A DNA stretch of 64,000 nucleotides from the NCBI RefSeq assembly GCF_024171785.1, contig NZ_JAMTCK010000001.1, positions 558,134 to 622,133 of the forward strand. The letters run 5' to 3'. This document shows positions 25,948 to 34,982 of the stretch, piece after piece. The position numbers were made by a program, and so were the translations under genes. Under the pieces are notes generated by a model that was given only the letters and a program-made list of their open reading frames with translations, did no database searches and was not told the origin of the DNA. The DNA comes from Goodfellowiella coeruleoviolacea (lineage in GTDB: Bacteria > Actinomycetota > Actinomycetes > Mycobacteriales > Pseudonocardiaceae). Each line of letters starts with the position of its first letter. Positions within the stretch are counted from its first letter, which is position 1.

Positions 25948-25987
25948 GGCGCCCCCTTCCCGGGTGTTCCGGCGGGAAGGGGGCGCC
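25948..25987. terminator. Bidirectional terminator between convergent genes
   Basis: Perfect 15-bp stem GGCGCCCCCTTCCCG/CGGGAAGGGGGCGCC with a 10-nt loop, placed between the stop codons of pepE (plus) and the acyl-CoA dehydrogenase gene (minus). Confidence 0.85.
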
Positions 25988-26019
25988 AGATCCAGTGTGT
26001 CCACAACGGACTGTCCAGA

Positions 26020-27213
26020 TCAGACGAAGGCGCTCTCGCCCGTGATGGACTTGCCCACGATGAGGGTGTTCATCTCGCGGGTGCCCTCGAACGAGTAGAT
26101 GGCCTCGGCGTCCACGAAGAACCGCGCCACGTCGTGGTCGAGCACGATCCCGTTGCCGCCGAAGATCTCCCGGCTCCACGCCACCACCTCGCGCATCCGC
26201 GAGGTGACGAACGCCTTGGCCAGCGAGGAGTGCTCGTCGCGGAAGATCCCGTTGTCCTGCAACCGGGCCAGCTGCACCAGCATGCCCCAGCACGCGGTGA
26301 TGTTGCCCAGGCTGCGCACCAACAGGTCCTGCACCAGCTGGAACTTGGCGATGGGGCGGCCGAACTGCTTGCGCTCCTTGGCGTAGGCCAGCGCCGCCTC
26401 GTAGGCGCCGATCATCACGCCCAGCGCCTGCCAGGCCACGCCGCCCCGGGTGGCGCGCAGGATTCCGGCCACGTCCCGGAACGAGTTGATGTTCTGCAGC
26501 CGGTTGGCCTCGGGCACGCGCACGTCGGTCAGGGTGATCTCGGCGTTCTCCACGATGCGGAACGCCACCTTGTTCTCGATCTTGACCGGCTCGAAGCCCG
26601 GGGTGCCCCGCTCCACCACGAATCCCTTGACGTGGTTGTCGGCCACGTCCCTGGCCCACACCACGACCAGGTCGGCGAAGGTGGCGTTGCCGATCCACTT
26701 CTTGGCGCCGTTGAGCACCCAGGTGCCGTCCGCGCCGCGCTCGGCCGTGGTGCGCATGCCACCGGCCACATCGGACCCGCCCAGCGGCTCGGTCATGGCG
26801 AACGCGCCGATCTTGTCCATCGCGGCCATCGCCGGCAGCCAGCGGTCCCGCTGCTCCTGGTCGCCGCCGGAGTAGACGCTGTACATGGCCAGTCCGTTGT
26901 GGACACCGTAGAAGGTGGCCACCGACGGGTCGGTGCGGGTGTACTCCATGGCCAGCATGCCGGTCAGCAGGTGGCTGGCGGCCGGCAGCGGGTCGCCGTA
27001 CCCCTCGTAGGCCACGCCAGCCAGGCCCAGCTCGCGGAACTTGCCGATCAGCTCACGCGGGAACTCACCCCTGGCCCAGTACTCGTTGACCAGTGGCTTG
27101 ACCTCGGTGCGCATGAAGTCGCGGGCCTTGAGCAGCAGCTTGCGCTCCTCCTCGGACAGCAGCGCCTCGTAGCCGTAGAAGTCGGCGGTGAGCAGGTTGT
27201 CCGGCTGGGTCAT
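26020..27213 (-). CDS. Acyl-CoA dehydrogenase (glutaryl-CoA dehydrogenase-like)
   Basis: FAD-dependent dehydrogenase of 397 aa that introduces a 2,3-double bond into an acyl-CoA. Family landmarks are FAMTEPLGGSDVAGGM (substrate/FAD loop), WVLNGAKKWIGNATFAD, RKQFGRPIAKFQLVQ and FGGNGIV. The catalytic base is probably the Glu in YSFEGTREMNTLIVG, the position used in glutaryl- and short-chain acyl-CoA dehydrogenases. Last gene of the five-gene operon; its ATG overlaps the preceding stop (ATGA). The decarboxylating activity of GcdH cannot be assumed from sequence alone. Confidence 0.9.
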   Translation of the reverse strand: MTQPDNLLTADFYGYEALLSEEERKLLLKARDFMRTEVKPLVNEYWARGEFPRELIGKFRELGLAGVAYEGYGDPLPAASHLLTGMLAMEYTRTDPSVATFYGVHNGLAMYSVYSGGDQEQRDRWLPAMAAMDKIGAFAMTEPLGGSDVAGGMRTTAERGADGTWVLNGAKKWIGNATFADLVVVWARDVADNHVKGFVVERGTPGFEPVKIENKVAFRIVENAEITLTDVRVPEANRLQNINSFRDVAGILRATRGGVAWQALGVMIGAYEAALAYAKERKQFGRPIAKFQLVQDLLVRSLGNITACWGMLVQLARLQDNGIFRDEHSSLAKAFVTSRMREVVAWSREIFGGNGIVLDHDVARFFVDAEAIYSFEGTREMNTLIVGKSITGESAFV

Positions 27214-28238
27214 GACTGGTCTCCTTCGTGCAGCCCAAAATCGTGCTGGGCGGAATCGTGCTGGGCGGAATCGTGCAGAGCGGACAGCACGGCGCGCTGT
27301 TTGCGGTCGCGGTCCGCGGTCAGGTCGGCGTAACTGGCCCCGCCGTAGGCCTGTTCCACCGCGGTGATGACCCGCTCGGCGGCCTGCGGGCTGGTGTCCG
27401 GCTCGCCCAGCGAGATCTGGGCCATGGACGGGCCGATCCGGGTGGCGATGTGCCGGTACCCACCGGGCCCGCCGCCCAGGTGCGCGCCGAGGAACGGGCC
27501 GACCGTCGCCCAGCGCAGGCCCAGCGAGTTCACCACGATCGCGTCCAGCTCGGCCGGGTCGACCACGCCCTGTTGCACCAGGTACATCGCCTCCCGCTGG
27601 AGCGCGTGCTGCAGCCGGTTGCCGACGAAGCCCGGCATCTCCTTGTGCTCCACCACCGGGGTGCGGCCCAGCGACCGGTAGAACGCCACCGCGCGGCGCA
27701 CCGCGTCGGCCCCGGTCCGCTCGCCCGGCACCACCTCGACCAGGGGCAGCAGGTGCGGTGGGTTGAACGGGTGTCCGATCAGGACTCGGCTGGCGTCGTC
27801 GAGGTCGCGGGCGAACGCCGTGGCCGGGATCGCCGACGACGAACTCAGCAGCAGCGCGTGCGCCGGGGCCGCCCCGACCAGGGTGGCGAACAGCGCGCGC
27901 TTGACGTCCAGGTTCTCCGGCCCGTTCTCCTGCACCACGTCGGCGTCGGCCACGGCCTCGGCCGCGTCGCCGGCCAGGTGCACCCGGCCGGCGAGTTCGG
28001 CGGCGTCCAGCCCCAGGTGCGGGGCGAAGGTGCGCAGCGCGGTGTCCACGGCCTCGGCCAGATCCGGCCGGGGGTCGCTGACGCGCACGGTCAGGCCGTG
28101 CCCGGCGAACAGGGCCGTCCAGGACAGCCCGATCGTGCCGGCGCCGATGACCGCCGCGGTGGTGACCGGCGCGGGGGTGACCGGCGCGGGGGTGATCGGC
28201 GCAGAGGTGCCCGCCGCGGGGGTGGCCTGCTCGCTCAT
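27210..28238 (-). CDS. 3-hydroxyacyl-CoA dehydrogenase-type NAD enzyme (lambda-crystallin/carnitine dehydrogenase subgroup)
   Basis: 342-aa dehydrogenase with an N-terminal NAD-binding domain (AAVIGAGTIGLSW, with SDPRPD at the end of beta-2 indicating NAD) and a helical C-terminal domain. The substrate-site segment is GHPFNPPHLLPLVEVVPGE, closer to lambda-crystallin, L-gulonate and carnitine 3-dehydrogenases than to fatty-acid FadB (HFFNP). It oxidises a 3-hydroxy acid or its CoA ester. ATG at 28238 overlaps the decarboxylase stop (ATGA). Both ends of the protein are extended by short repeats (APVTPAPVT at the N-terminus, DSAQHDSAQHD at the C-terminus). Confidence 0.85.
   Translation of the reverse strand: MSEQATPAAGTSAPITPAPVTPAPVTTAAVIGAGTIGLSWTALFAGHGLTVRVSDPRPDLAEAVDTALRTFAPHLGLDAAELAGRVHLAGDAAEAVADADVVQENGPENLDVKRALFATLVGAAPAHALLLSSSSAIPATAFARDLDDASRVLIGHPFNPPHLLPLVEVVPGERTGADAVRRAVAFYRSLGRTPVVEHKEMPGFVGNRLQHALQREAMYLVQQGVVDPAELDAIVVNSLGLRWATVGPFLGAHLGGGPGGYRHIATRIGPSMAQISLGEPDTSPQAAERVITAVEQAYGGASYADLTADRDRKQRAVLSALHDSAQHDSAQHDFGLHEGDQS
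27239..27283 (-). repeat. 15-bp tandem repeat near the 3' end of the dehydrogenase gene
   Basis: AATCGTGCTGGGCGG is repeated exactly twice (27239-27253, 27254-27268), with a third copy carrying two mismatches. In frame it encodes DSAQH units just before the C-terminus. Confidence 0.9.
28164..28223 (-). repeat. 15-bp tandem repeat near the 5' end of the dehydrogenase gene
   Basis: GACCGGCGCGGGGGT occurs in two perfect copies (28164-28193) and two degenerate ones up to 28223. It encodes a Thr/Pro/Ala-rich extension of about 20 residues before the NAD-binding domain. Confidence 0.9.
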
Positions 28239-28978
28239 CGCGCCTCCTCCAGGTAGTCGTGCACCGGGGTGACCGGCGCGAGGGTGAGATCGGTGAGGAT
28301 GTGGCTGGCCGACACGACCTCGCGCACCGGCAGGTCGGCCAGGGGCGCCAGCGCGTGCTCGAACAGCTGCAGCCGGGCCGGCCCGGTCCACGCCTGCTTC
28401 ACCACCACGTCGGTGATCTCGGTGCGCACCAGCTCGGCCACGCGCGGGGTGCCGTCGTAGCCGGGCACGATCTTGAGCATGAAGGTGGGCACGCTGATCT
28501 GTGCCCTGGCCTCGGCGAGGTCAAACTCGTGGTGCTTGTAGCCCATGGTGGCGGTGGCCACCCGCAGCGTGCCGTAGTCCAGCGTGCCGACCAGCACCCC
28601 GTGGTCGACGTAGAGCCGGGGCGCGCCCACGGTCTTCGGGTAGGCGCTGATCTCCCGGCCGGACGCGGTGGCCGGGAAGTTGTCCAGGTACATCGCGTGC
28701 AGGTACTCGCCGTGCTGGTCGCCGAGGCGCACCGGGATCGCCTGGCCGCACTCGGTGTACGGGCCGTACCCGGTGACATCACCCATCCGCATGACCTCGA
28801 AGCGCACCAGCGGCTCGTCGATCTCCAGCGGCTCGGGCACCACCGCGCGCAGCGCGTCCGCGTCGGTGCGGTAGACGATGTTCAGGTACTCGCGGTCGGT
28901 GAACCTCGGCACCACCGGCGGGTAGGCCGGGCTGGTCAGCGGGGTGCTCAACCGGTGGGCGATCTGGTCGGCTCTCAT
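28235..28978 (-). CDS. Acetoacetate decarboxylase-family protein
   Basis: 247-aa acetoacetate decarboxylase (ADC) family member. ADC removes CO2 from acetoacetate by a Schiff-base lysine. The corresponding Lys is in ISAYPKTVGAPRL, preceded by ATASGRE with its conserved Glu. Other family segments are RFEVMRMGDVTGYGPYTE and PTFMLKIVPGYDG. In actinomycetes, ADC-like proteins may act as aldolase-dehydratases instead, so the reaction is uncertain. Translation is coupled on both sides by ATGA overlaps with the enoyl-CoA hydratase and dehydrogenase genes. Confidence 0.88.
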   Translation of the reverse strand: MRADQIAHRLSTPLTSPAYPPVVPRFTDREYLNIVYRTDADALRAVVPEPLEIDEPLVRFEVMRMGDVTGYGPYTECGQAIPVRLGDQHGEYLHAMYLDNFPATASGREISAYPKTVGAPRLYVDHGVLVGTLDYGTLRVATATMGYKHHEFDLAEARAQISVPTFMLKIVPGYDGTPRVAELVRTEITDVVVKQAWTGPARLQLFEHALAPLADLPVREVVSASHILTDLTLAPVTPVHDYLEEAR

Positions 28979-29739
28979 TCGCCCCTCCAGACCGGGTCGC
29001 GGCGCTCGGCAAAGGCCTGCATGCCCTCGCGCACGTCGGCGGAACCCATCAGCCGGGTCAGTTCCCCGGCCTGCGCGGCGAACGCCTCCGCCTCGGGCAC
29101 GCCGTCGCTGGCGTGGACCACCCGCTTCACCGCGGCCAGCGCCAGCGGCGCGTTGACCGCGAGCTGGTCGGCCAGTCGCAGCGCCAGGCTCACCGCCTCC
29201 CCGGGCGCGGCGACCCGGTTGACCAGGCCGAGTTCCGCGGCCCGCACCGCGGTCACCGGTTCCCCGGTGAGCAGCAGTTCCATCGCGAGGTGGTGGGGAA
29301 TCCGCTTGGGCAGCCGGATCACCCCGCCCCCACCGGCGATCAGGCCGCGCTTGACCTCGGGCAGGCCGAACCGGGCGTCGTCGGCGGCCACGATCAGGTC
29401 GCAGGCCAGGGCCAGCTCGAAGCCGCCGCCCAGCGCCCACCCCTCGACGGCGGCGACCAGCGGCTTGGTGACCCGGGCCTCGACCAGGCCGGCGAAGCCC
29501 CGGCCGGGCACGTTCGGCGACTCGCCGGCCAGCGCGGCCTTGAGGTCCATGCCCGCGCTGAACGTGCCACCGGCTCCGGTCAGCACGCCCACGCGCAGCG
29601 CCGGGTCCTGGTCCAGCCGGTCGGTCGCCTCGGCCAGTCCCTCGGCGACCGCCGCGTTGACCGCGTTGCGGGCCTGCGGGCGGTCGATGGTGATCAGCAA
29701 TGCCGGACCGAACACCTCGGTCCGCACCTCGTTGCTCAT
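28975..29739 (-). CDS. Enoyl-CoA hydratase/isomerase
   Basis: 254-aa crotonase-fold protein. It shows the CoA/oxyanion segments GTFSAGMDLKAAL and EGWALGGGFELALACDLIVA, followed by ARFGLPEVKRGLIAGGGGV containing the catalytic-Glu region (LPEV). The end FAERRDPVWRGE is typical for the subgroup. It probably hydrates a 2-enoyl-CoA produced by the operon's dehydrogenase. Its ATG overlaps the CoA-transferase stop and its stop overlaps the decarboxylase start (both ATGA). Confidence 0.9.
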   Translation of the reverse strand: MSNEVRTEVFGPALLITIDRPQARNAVNAAVAEGLAEATDRLDQDPALRVGVLTGAGGTFSAGMDLKAALAGESPNVPGRGFAGLVEARVTKPLVAAVEGWALGGGFELALACDLIVAADDARFGLPEVKRGLIAGGGGVIRLPKRIPHHLAMELLLTGEPVTAVRAAELGLVNRVAAPGEAVSLALRLADQLAVNAPLALAAVKRVVHASDGVPEAEAFAAQAGELTRLMGSADVREGMQAFAERRDPVWRGE

Positions 29740-30890
29740 GACTGGTTCTCCTCGTCGAGTTCGCGCAGCACCTCGTCGGTGTGCTGGCCGGGCACGGCCG
29801 CCAGGCCGCGGATCGAGGCCGGGGTGGCGGAGAACCGGTAGGGGATGCCCACGGTTCGGACCGGGCCCTCGGTCGGGTGCTCGACCAGCCTGATCAGGCC
29901 GCCCTGCCGCACGTAGGGGTCCTCGTCCGCGTGGTCGAGTTCCAGCACCGGCGCCATCGGGATGCTGTGCTTGGCGCACACCTCGGCCCACTCCTCGGTG
30001 GTCAGGTTCGGCGAGCACTGCTCGATCAGCTCCTGCAGCGCCTCGGCGTCCCTGGCGGTGTCGATGAACTCCCCGTTGACCCTGGGGTCCTCGGCCAGGT
30101 CGGGCCGGCCGGCCGCGGCGAAGAAGTCCCGGAAGTTCTGCGGGTTGTAGGGGATGACACAGGCCAGCCCGTCCTTGGTGGGCACCGCCCGGTGTCCCCT
30201 GGCCATGGACAGGGTGAACCCGGTGGGCCCGGTCGGCGGCTCGAAGGTGTGCCCGGCCAGGTGTTCCACCAGGTTGAACGCGATCAGCGTGTCGGTCATC
30301 GGGATCTCGACGAGCTGGCCCTGGCCGGTGGCGCGCTGGTGCAGCAGCGCGGCGAGCACCGTGTAGACGATGGTCAGCGCGGAGACCTTGTCGCCGAGGA
30401 TCGTGGGCAGGTACACCGGCTTGCCGATGGCCCGGTTGGCCAGGTCCACCAGGCCGGACGCGGCCTGGACGGTCTCGTCGTAGGCGGCGTTGCCGGCCCG
30501 GTCCGAGTCGCTGCGGAAGCCCTGGGCGTGCGCGTAGACCAGCCGGGGGTTGCGCTCGGCGAGGTCGGCGTGGGTCAGCCCCAGCCGGGCCAGCGCGGCC
30601 GGCCGCATGTTGGTGATCAGCGCGTCGGCCGTGTCGATGAGCCGGAGCGCCTGCTCGCGCTGGTGCTCGTCCTTGAGGTTCAACGCCACGCTGCGCTTGT
30701 TGCGGTTGACCGCCATGGCCAGCGCGGTCATCCCCGGCGTGGTGCGGTAGGTGCCGACCCGCGCCGAGTCGCCCGGGGCCTCGATCCGGATCACGTCCGC
30801 CCCGAGGTCGCCGAGGATCTGCGCCGCGTACGGCCCCATCACCACCGTGGACAGGTCGATGATCCGGACACCGTCGAGTGGACCGCTCAT
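29736..30890 (-). CDS. Family III CoA-transferase (CaiB/BaiF)
   Basis: 384-aa family III CoA-transferase that swaps CoA between carboxylic acids. The start SGPLDGVRIIDLSTVVMGPYAAQ (read as DGVRIIDLS and GPYAAQ) and ADVIRIEAPGDSAR are typical. The catalytic Asp is likely that in AAYDETVQAASGL. ATG at 30890 has GAGGAG directly upstream and is preferred to GTG at 30905. First gene of the operon, so it probably activates the incoming acid. Homologues act on carnitine, formate/oxalate and 2-methylacyl substrates; the carnitine-like dehydrogenase downstream makes a short branched or hydroxylated acid plausible. Confidence 0.9.
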   Translation of the reverse strand: MSGPLDGVRIIDLSTVVMGPYAAQILGDLGADVIRIEAPGDSARVGTYRTTPGMTALAMAVNRNKRSVALNLKDEHQREQALRLIDTADALITNMRPAALARLGLTHADLAERNPRLVYAHAQGFRSDSDRAGNAAYDETVQAASGLVDLANRAIGKPVYLPTILGDKVSALTIVYTVLAALLHQRATGQGQLVEIPMTDTLIAFNLVEHLAGHTFEPPTGPTGFTLSMARGHRAVPTKDGLACVIPYNPQNFRDFFAAAGRPDLAEDPRVNGEFIDTARDAEALQELIEQCSPNLTTEEWAEVCAKHSIPMAPVLELDHADEDPYVRQGGLIRLVEHPTEGPVRTVGIPYRFSATPASIRGLAAVPGQHTDEVLRELDEENQS

Positions 30891-30989
30891 CACTGCTCCT
30901 CGCATTCGTTCTCGCTTCCAATTCGACGGTAGGAGCGAATACGGGGAAGAGGAATGATCAGTTGACGAACACCGGTATGACCACGGCGG

Positions 30990-31904
30990 TCACACCGGCG
31001 AAATGTCCGACTCGATCCCGAACACCGCACTCGCCTGCTCGATGAGCCGGTGCAGCTCAGCGCCCTCCCTGGCCCGGTCGCGCCGCCAGATCAAGCCGGT
31101 GACCAGCTGCGGAGCAAAGTCGTCAAAGGGAAGAACAACGATGTCACCCAGGCTGTACCGGTGTATCGGACTTTCCGGATCAAGCATGGAGATGGAGAAT
31201 CCCAACCCGCTGGACACCATTTCGGCGACGCCCGCGTAATCGGTCCTGGGCATTTTCACCCGTTTCCGGACACCGGCCTCGCGCAATTCGGTGTCGATCT
31301 TGTCGAACGAGGCGGGCAGGCTGTCGCCCGGCCCGGGCACGTAGGCCATGTCGGCCAGGTCCGCCAGGCGCACCGACGCGCGGCCGGCGAACTGGCCGGC
31401 GGGCAGCACCGCGCCCAGCGGCTCGGTCAGCACCTCGGCGACGTGCAGCGCCGGGTCGGCCACCGGCAGGCGCACCAGCGCCAGCCCCAGCCGCCCGTCG
31501 TGCACCTCGGTCACCAGGTCACCGGTGGTGCCCGGCCACCGCTTCAGGTCGTAGCTGTCCCGGCAGCGCTCCTCCAGCTCCTGCAACCGGGCCCGCAGGT
31601 CCGGGTGCAGTGCGGCCGGCACCCCCACCAGCACCGTGCGCCGCTGCGGCCCGACCGCCTCGCGCAGCCGCCACGGAATCGCGTTGAACCGTTCGAGCAC
31701 GTCCCGGGCGATCGGCAGCAGCGCCGCGCCCGCCTCGGTCAGCTCCACCCGGTGGGTGCTGCGCCGGAACAACTGCTGGCCGAGTTCGTGTTCGAGGTTC
31801 TTGATGCGCTGGCTGAGCGGAGAGGCGGCCATGTGCAGTTTGCGGGCCGCCTGGGAGAAGTTCAGCTCCTCGGCCACGGTCACGAAGTAGCGCAGGTGGT
31901 ACAT
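30990..31904 (-). CDS. LysR-family transcriptional regulator upstream of the acyl-CoA operon
   Basis: 304-aa LysR regulator. ATG at 31904 begins MYHLRYFVTVAEELNFSQAA, the canonical winged helix start, with GGAG 6 nt upstream; the in-frame extension to 32033 is not protein-like. Effector domain: TVLVGVPAALHPD, then GPGDSLPASFDKID. Same strand as, and 99 bp upstream of, the CoA-transferase gene, so it probably regulates that operon, with its own promoter in the gap to the cholesterol oxidase gene. Confidence 0.92.
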   Translation of the reverse strand: MYHLRYFVTVAEELNFSQAARKLHMAASPLSQRIKNLEHELGQQLFRRSTHRVELTEAGAALLPIARDVLERFNAIPWRLREAVGPQRRTVLVGVPAALHPDLRARLQELEERCRDSYDLKRWPGTTGDLVTEVHDGRLGLALVRLPVADPALHVAEVLTEPLGAVLPAGQFAGRASVRLADLADMAYVPGPGDSLPASFDKIDTELREAGVRKRVKMPRTDYAGVAEMVSSGLGFSISMLDPESPIHRYSLGDIVVLPFDDFAPQLVTGLIWRRDRAREGAELHRLIEQASAVFGIESDISPV

Positions 31905-32090
31905 CTCCACTCCGCCACCGTAGGGACAGCCTGCGCGAACAGCGAGTCCAGCCGGCCGGCCCCGCTCGGGTCGAAAACCCCGGCCCACCCGAGTACCTTC
32001 CGAAGCAGTGACGATCCGAACACGAGTGATCACCGTGCGCGCAGGGTGTGGTGGTCACCGGCCTTCGACTCCTGGGGCGGGGAGAGCGAC

Positions 32091-33827
32091 ATGGCGACGC
32101 TGATCAGTCGACGCGGGTTTCTCGGCACGGCAACGGCAGCGGCGGCGGCGGTGGGCACGGCCGCTCCCGCGACCGCTGCCGCGACCGGACGATCCACAGT
32201 GGACACCGTGCGCGAGCGGCACCGGGCGGTGGTGGTCGGCACCGGTTTCGGCGGTGCGGTCACGGCGTTCCGGCTCGCCGAGGCCGGGGTACCGGCCGTG
32301 GTGCTGGAACGGGGTCGGCGCTGGCCGGTCACCCCGGACGGGGACACCTTCCCGCCCGTGCTGCGTCCCGACCGGCGCTCGTCCTGGCTCACCCCCCACC
32401 CGGTGTACCCGGGCCAGCCGCCCGTGCTCTACCGGCCCTACGTCGGGTTGTTCGAGAAGGTGGTCGGCCACAACATCAGCGTGATCTGCGGGGCCGGGGT
32501 GGGTGGCGGGTCGCTGGTCTACGGCGGCGTGATGATCCGGCCGCCGCGCGAGGTGTTCACCAGGGTGGTGCCGGCCTCGGTGGACTTCGACGAGCTGGAC
32601 CGGGTGCACTACCCCCGGGTGGCGGGCCGGATCGGCATCGGCACCATTCCCGACGACGTGCTCGCGCACGAGCGCTACTGGTCGTCGCGGCTGTTCCTGG
32701 ACCAGGCCGCCCGGGCCGGGCTGCCCACGCAGCGGCTGACCGTGGCGGTCGACTGGAACCTGGTGCGCGCGGAGTTGCAGGGCAGGGCCAGGCCGGCGGC
32801 GTCGGTCGGCGAGTACCTCAACGGGCTCAACGGCGGCGCCCGCCCCTCGGTGGACCGCAACTACCTGGCCTGGGCCGAGGCCAGCGGCCGGGTGGAGGTG
32901 CGGCCGCTGCACGTGGTCACCGGCCTCGGCCGGGACGGCCAGGGGCGTTACGTGGTGCGCTGCGACCAGATCAACGAGGACGGCGAGGTGCTGCTGCACC
33001 GCGAACTCACCGCGGACGCGGTGTTCCTGGCCGCGGGCTCGATGGGCACCACCCGGCTGTTGGTGCGCGCCCGCGACACCGGTGCGCTGCCCGGGCTGCC
33101 CGAGGACGTCGGCCGGCACTGGGGCAACAACGGCGACCAGATCTACTTCCGCGCGTTGGTGCCCGAACCGACCGGCGCCCACCAGGGCGGCCCCATCTGC
33201 GTGGCCGTTGTGGACTGGAACACCCCGGACGGCCCGGTGGTCATCCAGCACGGCCCGGCGCCGTTCCCGATCGACGCGCACGCCATGGCCGTGCCCGGCT
33301 TCGGTCTGGCCGAGCCGCGCGGCCGGTTCGAGTACTCCCCGGTCACCGACCGGGTCACGCTGCACTGGCCGGCCGGCAGCGACCGGGCCGCCCAGCAGGG
33401 CGTGCGCGCGGTGCTGCGCCAGCTGGTCAGCCGGACGGGCGGGCCGGTCGGCGTGATCGGCGCGGAACTGACCGGGCTGCTCGACCTCGCCGCGGGCGGA
33501 CTGGCCCAGGCACTGGCCAGGCTGCCCGGTGGCTCCTCGGTGCTCGGGCCACTCGGCGGCCTGCTCGGCCTGGCCGCGGCCGCCCCGGCCGGGCTGATCG
33601 ACTACTCCGGGCTGGACCCGGTCACCTTCCACCCGCTCGGCGGGGCCGTGATCGGCGCGGTGTGCGACGACCGGGGCCGCGTGCACGACCACCCCGGACT
33701 GTACGTTGTGGACGGTTCGCTGCTGCCCGGCTCGACCGGCGCGTGCAATCCCGCGTGGACGATCGCCGCACTGGCCGAGCGCGCCATGGACGACGTGCTC
33801 ACCAGGGACGTGGGCGCGGTGTTCTAG
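32091..33827 (+). CDS. Secreted GMC-family cholesterol oxidase
   Basis: Exported flavoenzyme of 578 aa that oxidises and isomerises 3-beta-hydroxysterols to 3-keto-4-ene steroids with O2. A Tat signal (ISRRGFLGTATAAA, cleavage near TAAATG) is followed by the FAD motif VVVGTGFGGAVTAF. Cholesterol-oxidase landmarks are GAGVGGGSLVYGG, HWGNNGDQIYFRA, FHPLGGAV (active-site His) and GACNPAWTIAAL (the conserved Asn). ATG at 32091 follows GGGGAGAG. Transcribed away from the LysR gene; no steroid-catabolic genes are near, so a nutrient or membrane-attack role are both open. Confidence 0.9.
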   Translation: MATLISRRGFLGTATAAAAAVGTAAPATAAATGRSTVDTVRERHRAVVVGTGFGGAVTAFRLAEAGVPAVVLERGRRWPVTPDGDTFPPVLRPDRRSSWLTPHPVYPGQPPVLYRPYVGLFEKVVGHNISVICGAGVGGGSLVYGGVMIRPPREVFTRVVPASVDFDELDRVHYPRVAGRIGIGTIPDDVLAHERYWSSRLFLDQAARAGLPTQRLTVAVDWNLVRAELQGRARPAASVGEYLNGLNGGARPSVDRNYLAWAEASGRVEVRPLHVVTGLGRDGQGRYVVRCDQINEDGEVLLHRELTADAVFLAAGSMGTTRLLVRARDTGALPGLPEDVGRHWGNNGDQIYFRALVPEPTGAHQGGPICVAVVDWNTPDGPVVIQHGPAPFPIDAHAMAVPGFGLAEPRGRFEYSPVTDRVTLHWPAGSDRAAQQGVRAVLRQLVSRTGGPVGVIGAELTGLLDLAAGGLAQALARLPGGSSVLGPLGGLLGLAAAAPAGLIDYSGLDPVTFHPLGGAVIGAVCDDRGRVHDHPGLYVVDGSLLPGSTGACNPAWTIAALAERAMDDVLTRDVGAVF

Positions 33828-33868
33828 GCCAGCGCCGAGACGTGGCAACCGCACGGGCCTTTCGCGCG

Positions 33869-34960
33869 TCACCCAGGCAGAACGCCGGGGACAGTGCGGG
33901 TGGGTGTCGCATCAGCGAAGGCATTCCACAACAGGTTTAGCGGGTGGTCAGGGGCGTAGCGGTCACGCTCACCCTTGCGCGCGAAGATGCCGGTGACAAT
34001 CTCCAGACGAGGTTGGTAGTCGTCGGCGAGGTCGATCTTGCGCAGGCCCTGGCCGGGCAGGCGGCCATCGAGGGCGGCGTCGGCAACGCGTTCGGTGGTG
34101 AGTAGGCAGCCGTGCAACAGCTGCGTGGTGAGCAGGTTGAGCCCGTAGTTGAGGGAGTCGATGTCGGCGATGACGTGCAGCACCCCACGGTAGTCGGGGC
34201 CATACCAGCGACTGAGAAACTGGGCGAGCAGGCCGGCGGTCGGCGCGAGCAGCGGCAGGCCGGGCAACCGGTCAGCGGTGACCGGGGTGCCAGGAAGTTC
34301 GCGTGGGGCGAGGTTGGTCAGCAGGGCGACGCGTTCGCGGTGCCATTCCAGGAAGTCATAGTCCAGCACGGGGCGCCGGCTGTGTTCGGCGGCGAAGCTG
34401 CCACACACCAGGTCTACCTTTTTCCCGTCGAGCTTGCGCCACAGGTCGCGGGTGCGGACATGTTCGATGTTGAGGTGCACGCCGCGACGCTCGAAGTCCT
34501 CGCGCAGCATGGGCCAGACCGCGCCGAGGAACTGCACGGTGAACTCGGTGGTGCCGAAGGTGACGGTGGACCCGACCCGACGCCGGCTGCGATGCAGGCC
34601 GTCGGTCCACGACAGCAGGGTCTGCCGCGCCAGGGCTACGACCTCCTCCCCGGTCGGGGTAAATAGGAAGTCCTTACCTCGGCCCTGCTTGACCACCAGT
34701 GCCTCGCCCACCAACCGGGTCGCGGTTTTGTTGAGGTTGTCGAGCTGCTTCTGCACGCTGGACTGCTCTCGCCCTAGCGCCCGAGCGGCCCGCTGTGCGG
34801 TACCCGTGACGTGCACTACGACCAGGGTGCGCAGTTGATCCAGGCTGACATCGAGCATCTCAGGCGGACAACCCAGCAGTGTTGTCAGAACCTCCGCAGC
34901 CTCGCCATCGTCTCCGGTCTCTGGCACCACGCCTCCTCGTTCGCTCCACAGCACCATCAT
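33869..34960 (-). CDS. LysR-like transcriptional regulator divergent from the radical SAM cassette
   Basis: About 363-aa regulator. The HTH (residues about 35-100) reads LDQLRTLVVVHVTGTAQRAA and REQSSVQKQLDNLNKTATRL, LysR-like but with a longer recognition region. An effector-binding-like domain follows (GSTVTFGTTEFTVQFLGAVW). Start is uncertain: ATG 34960 has GAGGG upstream, while GTG 34927 has AGGAGG but only 4 nt away. The gene is less GC-rich than its left neighbours. It diverges from the radical SAM gene across a repeat-rich promoter, making it the likely cassette regulator. Confidence 0.8.
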   Translation of the reverse strand: MMVLWSERGGVVPETGDDGEAAEVLTTLLGCPPEMLDVSLDQLRTLVVVHVTGTAQRAARALGREQSSVQKQLDNLNKTATRLVGEALVVKQGRGKDFLFTPTGEEVVALARQTLLSWTDGLHRSRRRVGSTVTFGTTEFTVQFLGAVWPMLREDFERRGVHLNIEHVRTRDLWRKLDGKKVDLVCGSFAAEHSRRPVLDYDFLEWHRERVALLTNLAPRELPGTPVTADRLPGLPLLAPTAGLLAQFLSRWYGPDYRGVLHVIADIDSLNYGLNLLTTQLLHGCLLTTERVADAALDGRLPGQGLRKIDLADDYQPRLEIVTGIFARKGERDRYAPDHPLNLLWNAFADATPTRTVPGVLPG

Positions 34961-34982
34961 GCGCACCCTCAGATGCGCGAAT

